DNA from: Mesorhizobium comanense
Lineage (GTDB): Bacteria; Pseudomonadota; Alphaproteobacteria; Rhizobiales; Rhizobiaceae
NCBI RefSeq assembly: GCF_005503535.1
Contig: NZ_SCNN01000002.1
Coordinates: 62,001-126,000 of the forward strand
Length of the DNA stretch: 64,000 bases
Direction: 5' to 3'
Shown: positions 55,352-64,000 of the stretch, one piece after another
How the letters are laid out: each line of letters begins with the position of its first letter
Position numbering within the stretch: position 1 is the first letter of the stretch
Position numbers and translations under genes: made by a program
The notes under the pieces: generated by a model
What the model was told of the DNA's origin: nothing
The model's input: the letters and a program-made list of their open reading frames with translations, nothing else
Databases searched by the model: none

Positions 55352-57037
55352 TCAGTGACAGCAGCTTGCCGTTGGCTGCACGCTCGTCCTGCACAGGCAG
55401 GACGAGCTGATCGGCACATCCGTTCTGGCGAGCGCTGCTGCAAGCCTCGTTTTCAGTGATGGCAACTCTTCGCTTTCGCCGCGCTGCCTCAGACATTCCA
55501 CCAACCCGTGCAGCGCCCAGACATTGTCCGGATGCTGCGCGCATCGCTGCACCTTGCCGCTGAGGCCCAGATCGTCGCGATAGACCTGCTCGGCCTCCTC
55601 GGCGTGGCCCTGGTCGAGAAGCAGCGCCGCCAGCGCATGGCGCGGCGGGTGCATCCACGCCCACGGCTCGGTGTAGGACAGATTGTCGTCAAGCTCCACC
55701 GCTTGCCTGAGATGGGCGTAGGCCTCGTCATGCCTGCCCTGATGGTAAGCAAGCTCGCCGTCCAGAAGAGCGGCGCCGACAGCCAGCGAGGCACGGGCCG
55801 GATTGCTGAGAAAGCGCCGTTCGGCCGGAATGTCTTCCAGGTGCCGGTGGAATTCTTCGCGTTCACGCTCGGCTTCTGAAAACTGCCTCAACGCCGCATG
55901 CGCGACGCCCTTGGCGTAGTGCTGCATGACCGCCGTCAGCACATAGAGGCCTGGTTCAGCGACCGCCGGCTCGTCGATGATCTCCTGCCAGCGGCCGAAG
56001 CGCACCTGCACATGCGATCTCATCGCATGATAGCCTTCCACGGTCTGCGTGAGCTTTGGCCTATCCGGGATGGCGACGACATCGCGCGTGACCAGGCCGC
56101 GTACCTTGTCTGCGGCCCGCAGCGCCGGCCCGTACTGGCCTGACAACATGCAGGTGAACATCATCAGATGCAGGTCGTGGCAGCAGCCGAGCAGGTAGTA
56201 GGTCGGCTCGTCGGCATAGGCGAGATAGAGGTCGTTGGCGCGCACCGCCTTCTCGCTGGCGAGTTTGGCCTTCTCATAGTCGCCGCACAGCACATAGATG
56301 TGCCCGGGCATATGGTTCATGTGCCCGGCATCGGGGCACATCCGCCCAAGCAATTCCGCCGAGCGCAGGCCCCGTTCCGGCTGGGTCGACATCTCAAGCA
56401 GATGGATGTGCAGATGCAGGATCGCCGGATGCTGGGTGACGCCGGTTTCGTCGGCCAGCCGGATCGAGCGTTCGCAGACGTCGAGCGCCTCGACGACGTC
56501 TGAATTCGGCGCCGGCTCACCGGTCTTGAGGTTCCACAACCGCCGCACCGTGCGCATCATCAGCGCCTCGACCAGCAGCGCCATCACGTCATGGTCGCCA
56601 GGAAAGCTCTGGTACACCGACCGCATCGCGGCCGCGTAGGCGTCGTCCCACTGTTCGAATTCCTGTGGGCTCACCCGATGCGGCTTCTGGAACCGCCGGG
56701 CCAGCGCCTCGATCAATTGCCTTTCGACCGCGCTGGCGCCGGCCGCATTGGCGCGCGCCAGCCCCACATGCTCGAAACACCGCCTGGCCGCGCTGTCGGC
56801 CTCGGCCGCGCCATGCTCCTTCCAGGTCAGATTGTAGAAAGGCCCGGCGGCGTAGGCGATGCCCCAATGCACCATGGGGCAATCAGGGTCGGTCTCCAGC
56901 GCCTTCTCCAAGCACTTGATGCCTTCCTCATGGTTGAAGCCGTAGCACCAGTTGAGCCCGATATCGAACCAGCGCTGGGTCTCGGTGGAGCGGGTGGAGA
57001 TGGGGCGGCGGTAGCTGCCGAGATTGAAGCGGTCCAT
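55352..57037 (-). CDS. Tetratricopeptide-repeat protein
   Basis: The product has 561 residues made of helical repeats. The N-terminus has WFDIGLNWCYGFNHEEGIKC and a TPR unit (ALETDPDCPMVHWGIAYAAG). Conserved His-rich parts include HPAILHLHIHLLEMS, GHMNHMPGHIYVLCGDYEKA and LGCCHDLHLMMFTCMLSG. A second TPR group lies at ~430-530. No signal or membrane segment is visible. The C-terminus is unusually Cys-rich (ISSSCLCRTSVQ, then SCCH). Family TPR proteins of this length are widespread in Proteobacteria without a known function. Confidence 0.85.
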   Translation of the reverse strand: MDRFNLGSYRRPISTRSTETQRWFDIGLNWCYGFNHEEGIKCLEKALETDPDCPMVHWGIAYAAGPFYNLTWKEHGAAEADSAARRCFEHVGLARANAAGASAVERQLIEALARRFQKPHRVSPQEFEQWDDAYAAAMRSVYQSFPGDHDVMALLVEALMMRTVRRLWNLKTGEPAPNSDVVEALDVCERSIRLADETGVTQHPAILHLHIHLLEMSTQPERGLRSAELLGRMCPDAGHMNHMPGHIYVLCGDYEKAKLASEKAVRANDLYLAYADEPTYYLLGCCHDLHLMMFTCMLSGQYGPALRAADKVRGLVTRDVVAIPDRPKLTQTVEGYHAMRSHVQVRFGRWQEIIDEPAVAEPGLYVLTAVMQHYAKGVAHAALRQFSEAEREREEFHRHLEDIPAERRFLSNPARASLAVGAALLDGELAYHQGRHDEAYAHLRQAVELDDNLSYTEPWAWMHPPRHALAALLLDQGHAEEAEQVYRDDLGLSGKVQRCAQHPDNVWALHGLVECLRQRGESEELPSLKTRLAAALARTDVPISSSCLCRTSVQPTASCCH

Positions 57038-57116
57038 GTCTTCAGACGTTTCTTTTGATCGACTTCTCCGGTGCGATCGTCTTTTTCGGAGTGGATGTCG
57101 TTGGGGTCACGGCGGC

Positions 57117-58076
57117 TCAGCGTCGAATCGGAATTGTGGAATAATGGGTCGAAACATCATAGCCGGATCGGCTCAGGAACATTTTCAGTGCTATGTCTGA
57201 AGCTTGCGCATAAGGCGTCGGACCGACAATAACGCTCGTGATCGGCAGTCTTTCACCGGGGTTTGATCGGCGCCAAATATAATAGGGAACAACTCCGAGA
57301 TTTGAAGGACGGAATTCTGGAGCGATATCCTTTGAATTGGCTGGAATATTGCAAGCTAGTCGCCATTCTTTTTCGGCAGCAAACGCAGGGTTTTTAAAAT
57401 GGTTTATTAGAAGTGACACTTCGGCAGCGGCTACTGCAAAGTGAGTCTCATTTTGTTGCGGGTCGTCAAGGCCAGTGGCTTTTGCAATTTCATATATTTT
57501 ACTAAAAAGATTTCGCGTTAGGTCGAGTTGTTTTTCTGGATCGTAGATCAGAGGATAGAGGGCAGGGTAAAAATTAAACGCATCTTTTTCGATCAGCTTA
57601 GCAGTGTCCATTTCCACGCTGTAGGCAGTGACGTCTTTGCCGTAGTCTCTCCACTGGTTTAGAAGGTTTCCTTCATCGCTCATGCAAAATATCGTCTGTC
57701 GGTAGATATTTTTTTGATCTACGACGACCTGGTAGAGTTGGTTAGCTGCTTCCACCTCCGCAGCTGGCTTTCCGTCCATAAATTCGTTTATCACCGATCT
57801 GAATATCATCAGCCCATACATAACCTCGGAGCCATCGTTCATGAATGAGCTGTCCGAAAACCAGAGACAGTGGTTTTTAACTATCCCGAGTAGGCCAACC
57901 GACGAAGTATAATGATAAAGCCGGACGGGCATTTTAAGGGATTTTCGGTGGGGCTCGAGTATCGCAATTGCCTGACCACCAAAGGGTGATGAAAAAATTT
58001 GCGCGTCTTGACGTTTCGAGGCCGCGCTATTTGCCGCCTTCGCCTTCTTTAGCAAAGAATTTGCAAGTCTCCTCAC
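57117..58076 (-). CDS. DUF2971 domain protein in low-GC islet
   Basis: The product has 319 residues from a GTG at 58076, supported by AGGG 7 bases upstream; an ATG at 57932 (MPVRLYHYTS) is the alternative. The DUF2971 pattern is clear: LYHYTSSVGLLGIVKN, LWFSDSSFMNDGSEV, MSDEGNLLNQWRDYG and a later EKEWRL. Such proteins are often found in accessory or defence-like loci, but their activity is unproven. Base composition is far more AT-rich than the genome around it, which suggests transfer. Confidence 0.82.
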   Translation of the reverse strand: MRRLANSLLKKAKAANSAASKRQDAQIFSSPFGGQAIAILEPHRKSLKMPVRLYHYTSSVGLLGIVKNHCLWFSDSSFMNDGSEVMYGLMIFRSVINEFMDGKPAAEVEAANQLYQVVVDQKNIYRQTIFCMSDEGNLLNQWRDYGKDVTAYSVEMDTAKLIEKDAFNFYPALYPLIYDPEKQLDLTRNLFSKIYEIAKATGLDDPQQNETHFAVAAAEVSLLINHFKNPAFAAEKEWRLACNIPANSKDIAPEFRPSNLGVVPYYIWRRSNPGERLPITSVIVGPTPYAQASDIALKMFLSRSGYDVSTHYSTIPIRR

Positions 58077-58228
58077 TACTATACCCTGTCTCCGATCAAA
58101 ATATTCACCGTTTATAATAGTGGTCTGAGAGGATGGCCCAACAGTGCGATTGGCGCAGGTTGCTGATCATCAGACGTTTGCATGCCAAAATCTTGCGAAT
58201 CGGGTTGTGCTCTAAATCGCGTGGGCAA

Positions 58229-58855
58229 CTAGGATATCGGGCCGCCCTCATCTTGCCACCCAGCCAGTTCCGGCAGGTCGTCAAGCCAGCTTCTCTCGCT
58301 CATCAAAGCATCGCCGGCCTGCGGTGCGGCCTTGGTAGCGTTTTGAATGAGCCAGTCCATCCACTTCCGGTAGGCAGTCGGATCCATCTGGGGCGGCAGC
58401 ACCTTGGCCTTGAGCAGCATCCGCTTGCGGAAACTGGTTTGGCGGCGGAGTTTGGTTGTCGTGAACTTGATGACCTTGCCCTGGTAGTCAACCGTCCAGC
58501 GGTCGCCGCCAAGACTGACAAGACCGCTGATGGCGAAGCCGGCATCGACCGGCCTGTCGCGCCAGGGAAGCTCGAACGCGCTCTTCCTCAGATCGAGCGC
58601 CCATCGCCTGTAGTCGGCCCCGGTGCGCTGCGGCGGCAACACGCCAGCCTGTTCGAGTATCTTCCTGCGGAAGGTAGGCTGCTTCTTGAGCTGGCCGGTC
58701 GTGAACTCGATGCGATGCCCACGGAATTCGATGTGCCACCGGATTCGCCCATTGCCGAAATACTTCACCAGCCTGTCGATGGCGAACTCGTCGTCGGAGA
58801 GCGCCACGGAGCCTTGGCGGATACTTTCGAGGATGAACTGGCTGTCGGTGGGCAT
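58229..58855 (-). CDS. Protein with two 80-residue internal repeats, unknown function
   Basis: The product has 208 residues from the ATG at 58855; 58918 is a weaker alternative. Two copies of one domain align with an exact 80-residue offset: Trp40/Trp120, RIEFTTGQLKKQPTFRRK (49-66) with VIKFTTTKLRRQTSFRKR (129-146), LPP 73-75/153-155 and Trp85/Trp165. The basic, Trp-containing units resemble modules in some phage or plasmid replication proteins, but I cannot name the family. It lies between the DUF2971 gene and the 3' end of tRNA-Gln. Confidence 0.7.
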   Translation of the reverse strand: MPTDSQFILESIRQGSVALSDDEFAIDRLVKYFGNGRIRWHIEFRGHRIEFTTGQLKKQPTFRRKILEQAGVLPPQRTGADYRRWALDLRKSAFELPWRDRPVDAGFAISGLVSLGGDRWTVDYQGKVIKFTTTKLRRQTSFRKRMLLKAKVLPPQMDPTAYRKWMDWLIQNATKAAPQAGDALMSERSWLDDLPELAGWQDEGGPIS

Positions 58856-58943
58856 GACGAAGCCTTTGCGGGGATCTGCGAGCATAGCAACGCAAAGTGA
58901 AGCTAAACCACCCACCAAACCATTATTCTTGTTGTAGAATTTT

Positions 58944-59017
58944 TGGCTGGGGAACCTGGATTCGAACCAGGACTAACGGAGTCAGAGTCCGTGGGTCTAC
59001 CGTTAACCTATTCCCCA
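58944..59017 (-). tRNA. tRNA-Gln (anticodon CUG)
   Basis: The minus strand folds into a full cloverleaf of 74 bases with encoded CCA. The acceptor stem is TGGGGAA/TTCCCCA, the D arm GGT-TAACGGTAG-ACC, the anticodon arm ACGGA-CTCTGAC-TCCGT with anticodon CTG at 34-36, and the T arm CCTGG-TTCGAAT-CCAGG. The discriminator base is G. CUG reads CAG, glutamine. Confidence 0.96.
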
Positions 59018-59191
59018 GCAGGCGTGGTCATGAACCGCGCGGGCCGAGCGGGCTGGCCGCTGTGAGCGCTGCCTTGTAGCCGCCAGTGGAAAATAGTCAA
59101 GCCTGCTTTGCGGTTCAATCGCAACGTTTTGTCGGCTGGTCTCGCGGCCCGCTCAGTAGCGGGCCGCGTGCCGGGCGCGGAAGCCCGCGCC

Positions 59192-60124
59192 TCAACCCTG
59201 CTTGCGGCTGAACTGCGAGCGTTCGAAGAACAGCACGACGCCGAGGCCGAGAATCAGCGGAATGATGAGGTAGAACAGCCGGAACACCAGCAGCGCGGCC
59301 AGCACGCCCACGGGAGCCATGTCGGAAAGCCCGGCCAGGAACACCACTTCGAACACGCCAAGCCCGCCCGGCGCGTGCGAGATCTGCGCCACCGAAAAGG
59401 AGACGAGGAAGACGCCGAGCACGACAAAGTAGCCGGGATTGTTCGCCTCGGGCAGGGCAAAGAAGATGATCGCCGCCGCCGCCAGCAATTCGATCGGGCC
59501 GATCAGCAGCTGCCGCGCCACGATCGGCAACGCCGGGTAGTGGATCTGGAAGCTGGCGATCTTGAGCGGGCGCAGGTGCAGCCAGCTGCCGAACGCATAG
59601 GCCGCCACGATGATCAGCATCGCGATACCGGCGGCCTCCGACAGCCCATGATGGGCAATGCCTGAAAAGCGGTCGATGATTTCCGGCTCGAACACCAGGA
59701 CCAGCCCTGCTGCCAGGATGGTCGACAGCACGAAGGTGATCCAGCAGATCGCCACCAGCACGCCGACATCCTGGCCGGTCAGGCCCCTGGTCCCGTAGGC
59801 GCGGTAGCGGATGACGGCTCCGGAAAACACCGAGCCGCCGATATTGTGCGACAGCGCATAGGTGGTGAAGGAGCAGAGCGTCACGAACAGCCAAGACACC
59901 CGCTTGCCGATATGCAGGAGCGCGATGTGGTCGTAGCCGGCGAGTGCGGCATAGGCGACGACGGAACTCAGCGCCGCAAGGATCCAGCCGCGCGTCGGAA
60001 TGGCGGCCAGCCCGTCCCAGACGTCGTCAAGCGAAATGCCACGCAATTCGTGCCAGAGCAGGAGCAGTGAGAAGATCACCGCGGCGATGCCGACGACCGG
60101 CCAGAAATAGCGTCTCCAGTTCAT
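59192..60124 (-). CDS. UPF0104/lysylphosphatidylglycerol synthase transmembrane-domain protein
   Basis: The product has 310 residues from the ATG at 60124 (a start at 60193 is less likely). It has about eight membrane helices and the UPF0104 features YALSHNIGGSVFSGAVIRYRAY and ISHAPGGLGVFEVVFLAGL. This is the flippase-like membrane half of MprF proteins without the aminoacyl-transferase half. It may move lipids, but nothing here proves a substrate. Confidence 0.85.
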   Translation of the reverse strand: MNWRRYFWPVVGIAAVIFSLLLLWHELRGISLDDVWDGLAAIPTRGWILAALSSVVAYAALAGYDHIALLHIGKRVSWLFVTLCSFTTYALSHNIGGSVFSGAVIRYRAYGTRGLTGQDVGVLVAICWITFVLSTILAAGLVLVFEPEIIDRFSGIAHHGLSEAAGIAMLIIVAAYAFGSWLHLRPLKIASFQIHYPALPIVARQLLIGPIELLAAAAIIFFALPEANNPGYFVVLGVFLVSFSVAQISHAPGGLGVFEVVFLAGLSDMAPVGVLAALLVFRLFYLIIPLILGLGVVLFFERSQFSRKQG

Positions 60125-60530
60125 TGCCTGACTGCCATGCGTTCGTGCCCGTTTCCTTTTCTGTCGAGAGGCCTGGTGCCCCGGATTCCCCAATTCATTT
60201 CAGGAATGCCTCATCGAAGCCGGCTATTCAACCGCGAACACTTGTCGCGCCCGGCGCCGACGCGGGTTTACCGGGGCAGGCCTGGTTCAAAAATCGCCCC
60301 CAGGCGATGATCAAACCGGTTTCGGAGCGACAATGTCCACGATACTGCGCCTAACAACCCAGCCTTGCCGATACATTACGTGGACTATGCGCCTCGCCGG
60401 CCCAGCCGGCAAAATTCGCATGCGGCACTCTTGGTGATCGGGCGCGGCGCTGTTAGTCTTGCCCCAACTTAAAACACTGAAGCGCCTGCTGCGTCCTTTA
60501 TCGGTTCGCGCGGCGCTGGAAGGAACGACA
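60125..60530. other. Intergenic region before ppx/gppA-like gene
   Basis: About 406 bases with no credible gene. A frame from 60459 simply extends the phosphatase by 24 codons from a TTG. A perfect palindrome AAACCGGTTT lies at 60313-60322. It should hold the divergent promoters for both flanking genes. Confidence 0.4.
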
Positions 60531-61874
60531 GTGGAAGACCGCGACACCGGCGCCGGCGCGCCGGAGGTAGGCGCGTCCAGCGCTTCCCCAGGCCCTTCGG
60601 GCCAGGGGAACTGGCAGCAACGCCGCCCGCCGGAGCAACGCTCCGCCAATGGACAGGCGGCCGACGCGCCCCAGAAGGGCAAACCCAAGAAACGGCGCAA
60701 GCGAAGGCGCGGGCGCAAGGTTTTTGCGCGCGATGAGGCGCGTCCGGAGGGTGATCGGTCTGCGGCCCCGGGCAAAACCGCCGGCCCGGCAACGGATCCG
60801 AAGCAGACGCCGGCCCCCGCCGCTGCCCCGGCATCGCGCCCGGAACAGGCCACGCGGCGCCCGCCGGCGCACGAGCTTCCGGTGTTTGCGGCGCTCGACC
60901 TTGGCACCAACAATTGCCGGCTGCTCGTCGCCGTGCCGACGCGTCACGGGCAGTTCCGGGTCATCGACGCCTTCTCGCGCATCGTGCGGCTCGGCGAGGG
61001 CCTCACCGCCAGTGGCCGCCTCGGCCAGCCGGCGATGGACAGGGCGGTAGAGGCGCTGAAGGTTTGCGGCGACAAATTGCGCGGTCGCAAGATCAGGAAG
61101 GCGAGGCTGATCGCCACCGAGGCGTGCCGCTCGGCGGCGAACGGCGTCGAATTCCTCGAACGCGTCGAACGCGAGGCAGGCCTCAAGCTCGAAATCATCG
61201 ACCGCCAGACCGAGGCTCGTCTGGCGGTTTCCGGCTGCGGCTCGCTGGTCGAGCGCGACACGCAGGGCGTGGTCCTGTTCGACATCGGCGGCGGCTCCTC
61301 CGAGATCGCTCTGATCGACCTTAGCGGACGCCGCTCGCCACGGCTCGCCAACCACATCGTCTCATGGACGTCGCTGCCGGTCGGCGTCGTCTCGCTGGCC
61401 GAACGCTTCGGGGGCCGCACCGTAACGCGTGAAATCTTCGATGCCATGGTCGACGATGTCGCCGGCCGGCTGGCCACTTTCGATGGCCGCGACCGGCTGA
61501 GCCACCTCAAGGCCAGCCCCAACTTCCATCTGCTGGGCACTTCGGGCACGGTGACGACGCTGGCCGGTGTTCATCTCGATCTCGACCGCTACGACCGCCG
61601 CCGCGTCGACGGCCTTTGGATGGATCGCGACAGTGTCGACCGCATGGTGGAAAGACTGGTCGGCTGGGATTTCCAGCAGCGCTGCGCCAATCCCTGCATC
61701 GGTGCCGACCGCGCCGATCTGGTGCTGGCCGGCTGCGCTATCCTCGAAGCGATCCGAGCCGTCTGGCCGTCGGAGCGGTTGCGCGTCGCCGACCGGGGGC
61801 TGCGCGAAGGCATCTTGAGTGAACTGATGGCCGACGACGGTGTTTGGCGCAATGATGGGCGCGGCAGGGGATGA
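60531..61874 (+). CDS. Ppx/GppA exopolyphosphatase-family protein
   Basis: The product has 447 residues from a GTG at 60531 with GGAAGGA upstream; a TTG at 60459 is the alternative. Residues 1-~115 are low complexity, Pro/Ala/Gly-rich and strongly basic around [11 protein letters not shown], so probably disordered. The Ppx/GppA actin-like domain follows: [49 protein letters not shown] and [12 protein letters not shown]. Such enzymes remove phosphate from polyphosphate or pppGpp. The gene is followed 25 bases later by rlmE. Confidence 0.92.
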   Translation: MEDRDTGAGAPEVGASSASPGPSGQGNWQQRRPPEQRSANGQAADAPQKGKPKKRRKRRRGRKVFARDEARPEGDRSAAPGKTAGPATDPKQTPAPAAAPASRPEQATRRPPAHELPVFAALDLGTNNCRLLVAVPTRHGQFRVIDAFSRIVRLGEGLTASGRLGQPAMDRAVEALKVCGDKLRGRKIRKARLIATEACRSAANGVEFLERVEREAGLKLEIIDRQTEARLAVSGCGSLVERDTQGVVLFDIGGGSSEIALIDLSGRRSPRLANHIVSWTSLPVGVVSLAERFGGRTVTREIFDAMVDDVAGRLATFDGRDRLSHLKASPNFHLLGTSGTVTTLAGVHLDLDRYDRRRVDGLWMDRDSVDRMVERLVGWDFQQRCANPCIGADRADLVLAGCAILEAIRAVWPSERLRVADRGLREGILSELMADDGVWRNDGRGRG

Positions 61875-61899
61875 CCACGCTCGAAAAAGAAAACAGGCA

Positions 61900-62613
61900 A
61901 TGACCAAGAAACCGGAAAAGCCAGGCTCCGCCGGCATTCGCGTGCTGAAGACCCGCATCAAGAAGAAAAGCGGGCTCAAGGAATCCTCGCGCCGCTGGCT
62001 GCAGCGCCATATCAACGATCCCTATGTCCAGAGGTCGAAGGCGGACGGCTACCGCTCGCGCGCGGCCTACAAGCTGATCGAGATCGACGACAAGCATCAT
62101 CTCCTGAAGCCGGGCATGAAGGTGATCGACCTCGGCGCCGCTCCCGGCGGCTGGTGCCAGGTCGCGGCCGCGCGCACGAAATCGACGGCTGAGAATCCGC
62201 ATGTCGTCGGCATCGATTATCTCGAGATGGATGCGGTGCCCGGCGCGCCGGTGCTGTTGATGGATTTCCTCGACGAGGATGCGCCGCAAAAACTGTCCGA
62301 AGCCCTGGGTGGCGCCCCCGATATCGTGCTGTCGGACATGGCCGCGCCGACCACCGGCCACAAGCGCACCGACCACATCCGCACCATGCATCTGTGCGAG
62401 GTGGCGGCCGATTTCGCCGTGTCCGTTCTGAAGCCCGGCGGCCATTTCCTGGCCAAGACCTTTCAGGGGGGCGCCGAGAACGAACTGCTCTCGATGCTGA
62501 AGAAGAACTTTCGCTCCGTCCACCACGTCAAGCCGCCGGCTTCGCGGGATGAGTCGGTGGAGCTCTATCTGCTGGCGAAGGACTTCAAAGGGCGCGAGGC
62601 GGGGAGCGAATAG
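61900..62613 (+). CDS. rlmE: 23S rRNA 2'-O-ribose U2552 methyltransferase RlmE
   Basis: The product has 237 residues from the ATG at 61900; earlier starts overlap the phosphatase gene. It is an RrmJ/FtsJ methyltransferase with SAM motif [13 protein letters not shown] and the catalytic K-D-K-E set: Lys in RSRAAYKL, Asp in [10 protein letters not shown], Lys in LAKTFQGG and Glu in [11 protein letters not shown]. The basic N-terminus ([12 protein letters not shown]) likely contacts rRNA. It modifies the ribosome A-loop late in 50S assembly. Confidence 0.96.
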   Translation: MTKKPEKPGSAGIRVLKTRIKKKSGLKESSRRWLQRHINDPYVQRSKADGYRSRAAYKLIEIDDKHHLLKPGMKVIDLGAAPGGWCQVAAARTKSTAENPHVVGIDYLEMDAVPGAPVLLMDFLDEDAPQKLSEALGGAPDIVLSDMAAPTTGHKRTDHIRTMHLCEVAADFAVSVLKPGGHFLAKTFQGGAENELLSMLKKNFRSVHHVKPPASRDESVELYLLAKDFKGREAGSE

Positions 62614-62657
62614 CGCCGCTTTGCCTTCTCGCGAGAAGGGAAAGGCGCCTCATCGCT

Positions 62658-64000
62658 TCATTCTCCCGGCGATCTGGCGGGTTCCAGTGTCTTGGGCGTC
62701 GTCAGCCGGCCATGGCCGGACACGGCATTGCCGGCATCGGGCGCCAGCCGCATGAACGACACCGACGCCGCCGCCGACACCGCCGCCACGATGAAGAAGG
62801 CGATGTGGAAGTCGGCCAGCCGCAGCGGCCCGCCATGGATCGATGTCGAGACTTCCAGGATGCCGCCGGCCAGCGCCACGCCGAGCGCGATCGAGAGTTG
62901 CTGGAAGACCGCAGTTATGGGCGTGGCCTTGCTGGTGTCCTCGGCGGAAACCTCGGCGTAGGAGAGCGCGTTCACACCGGTGAAGAACATGGAGCGGATG
63001 AAGCCGCCGACCAGCAGGATGGCAAGCATCAGCACATAGGGGGTATCGGGAGTGAACAGCCCGTAGATGGCGATCGACGCAGCCGCAACCAGCGAGCCGA
63101 TGATCAGCACCCTGCGGAAGCCGGCCAGCCGGAAAATCAGCGCCGTGACGAATTTCATGCCGATCGCACCCACCGCCGAGACGAAGGTGATCATGCCGGA
63201 CTGGAAGGGCGTGAGGCCGAAACCGATCTGGAACATCAGCGGCAGCAGAAACGGCACCGCGCCGATGCCGATGCGAAACAGCGAGCCGCCGAGGACCGAA
63301 GAGCGGAACACCTGGTTGCGGAACAGCTCGAGCGCCAGGAGGGGATTTTTGGCGCGGCGCGCATGCATGAGGTAAAGCGCGCCCGACACCAGGCCGACAG
63401 CCACGGTGATGAAGCCGGTCGCCGGCGGCAGGTAGGGCAGGCTGACAACCGACAGGCCGAAGACGACGCCGGATGCCGCCAGCCCGCTCAGGACGAAGCC
63501 GACGAAATCGAGCGGCGGCGTCTCCATCGATTCGGTTTCGGGCAGGAAGCGGGTCGCCAGCCAGATGCCGATCAGGCCGATCGGCACGTTGATCAGGAAG
63601 ATCCAGTGCCAGGTGAAGTAGGTGGTGATGAACCCGCCGATCGGCGGCCCGACCAGCGGGCCGACCAGCGCCGGAACCGTCAGCCAGGACATGGCGGCGA
63701 CCAGGTCGCTCTTGGGCGTCGCCCGCACCAGCACCAGGCGTCCGACCGGCGTCATCATGGCGCCGCCAATGCCTTGCAGGAAGCGTGAAACCACAAAGGC
63801 CGGCAGCGAGCCGGAGAAGGCGCAGGCCACCGAACCGACGATGAATACCGCGATCGCGGCGCGAAAGACGTTCTTGGCGCCGAAGCGGTCCGCCATCCAG
63901 CCGCTGATCGGAATGAAGATGGCCAGCGACACCAGATAGGCGGTCAGCGCCAGCTTCAGCGCGATCGGGCTGGTCTGGATATCGACGGCGATCGCCGGCA
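62658..64000 (-). CDS. MFS multidrug-type transporter (DHA2-like), cut by window edge
   Basis: The frame runs through the right edge without a stop. Residues before 63932 (LALTAYLVSLA) continue the family sequence, so the apparent start at 63932 is not the real one. The visible 447 codons contain about 13 membrane helices. MFS motif A is GWMADRFGAKNVFR and motif C-like sequence is VGPLVGPPIGGFITTYFTWHWIFLINVP, typical of drug:H+ antiporters with 14 helices. The substrate is unknown. It converges on rlmE. Confidence 0.9.
   Translation of the reverse strand, partial: PAIAVDIQTSPIALKLALTAYLVSLAIFIPISGWMADRFGAKNVFRAAIAVFIVGSVACAFSGSLPAFVVSRFLQGIGGAMMTPVGRLVLVRATPKSDLVAAMSWLTVPALVGPLVGPPIGGFITTYFTWHWIFLINVPIGLIGIWLATRFLPETESMETPPLDFVGFVLSGLAASGVVFGLSVVSLPYLPPATGFITVAVGLVSGALYLMHARRAKNPLLALELFRNQVFRSSVLGGSLFRIGIGAVPFLLPLMFQIGFGLTPFQSGMITFVSAVGAIGMKFVTALIFRLAGFRRVLIIGSLVAAASIAIYGLFTPDTPYVLMLAILLVGGFIRSMFFTGVNALSYAEVSAEDTSKATPITAVFQQLSIALGVALAGGILEVSTSIHGGPLRLADFHIAFFIVAAVSAAASVSFMRLAPDAGNAVSGHGRLTTPKTLEPARSPGE

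Noticed and set aside
57038..57116. Second att site for the tRNA-Gln islet
   Set aside because: The sequence at the left end of the islet does not repeat the tRNA 3' end.
63932..64000. Start of the MFS gene at 63932
   Set aside because: The frame continues to the window edge with family-like sequence; the real start lies outside.

Overview
The window is high-GC DNA of a Rhizobiales bacterium, most likely Mesorhizobium or a close relative. The evidence is the paired cyclic beta-1,2-glucan genes ndvB and ndvA, a complete hut operon of rhizobial type (HutF/HutG route), an AztABC-type zinc importer, an endonuclease-type MutL, and two families of rhizobial intergenic palindromic repeats. This assignment rests on protein recognition by eye, not on a database search. 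It is mostly ordinary chromosomal sequence, with a few AT-richer insertions.

Layout. 1-5.0 kb: truncated LysR regulator divergent from an EamA transporter, a secreted unknown, mutL, and an AT-rich lipoprotein gene. 5.0-9.3 kb: LysR regulator divergent from an MttB-superfamily methyltransferase followed by a Tat-exported family-5 solute-binding protein. 9.3-11.4 kb: two tandem paralogous small exported proteins and an alpha/beta hydrolase. 11.4-14.2 kb: queF divergent from an N-methylproline-demethylase-like flavoprotein, then a dense repeat/hairpin region. 14.2-18.1 kb: membrane protein/MarR pair, a NodB-type deacetylase, and a GGDEF-EAL protein. 18.4-21.1 kb: kbl-tdh threonine degradation.

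21.1-28.0 kb is a tyrosine/homogentisate catabolic region: MarR regulator, hmgA, a metallo-beta-lactamase-fold protein, fahA and a DinB-family protein, then a vapBC toxin-antitoxin pair, hppD and a divergent Lrp regulator. No GST-type maleylacetoacetate isomerase is present. 28-32.7 kb: a DUF442 protein and a zinc-starvation module (zigA-like GTPase and aztABC), each with a candidate Zur box. 32.8-41.5 kb: a RidA protein and the histidine-utilisation locus, hutFC divergent from hutIHGUD around a perfect HutC-type operator.

41.5-53.4 kb: ndvB (2867 codons), ndvA and an isolated ccmC. NdvB makes cyclic beta-1,2-glucan at the inner membrane and NdvA exports it to the periplasm. 53.4-57.0 kb: a fold-III PLP enzyme, a D-lyxose isomerase-like protein and a TPR protein. 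57.1-58.9 kb is a low-GC islet (a DUF2971 protein and a protein with two 80-residue repeats) abutting the 3' end of a tRNA-Gln gene. 59.2-64 kb: a UPF0104-type membrane protein, a Ppx/GppA phosphatase, rlmE, and an MFS transporter cut by the window edge.

No phage, insertion sequence, integrase, rRNA or CRISPR array was found. The less ordinary items are the betaine-demethylation-like genes, the homogentisate cluster with DinB in place of maiA, the tRNA-flanking islet, the tandem DUF3828-like pair, and several clear operator palindromes.
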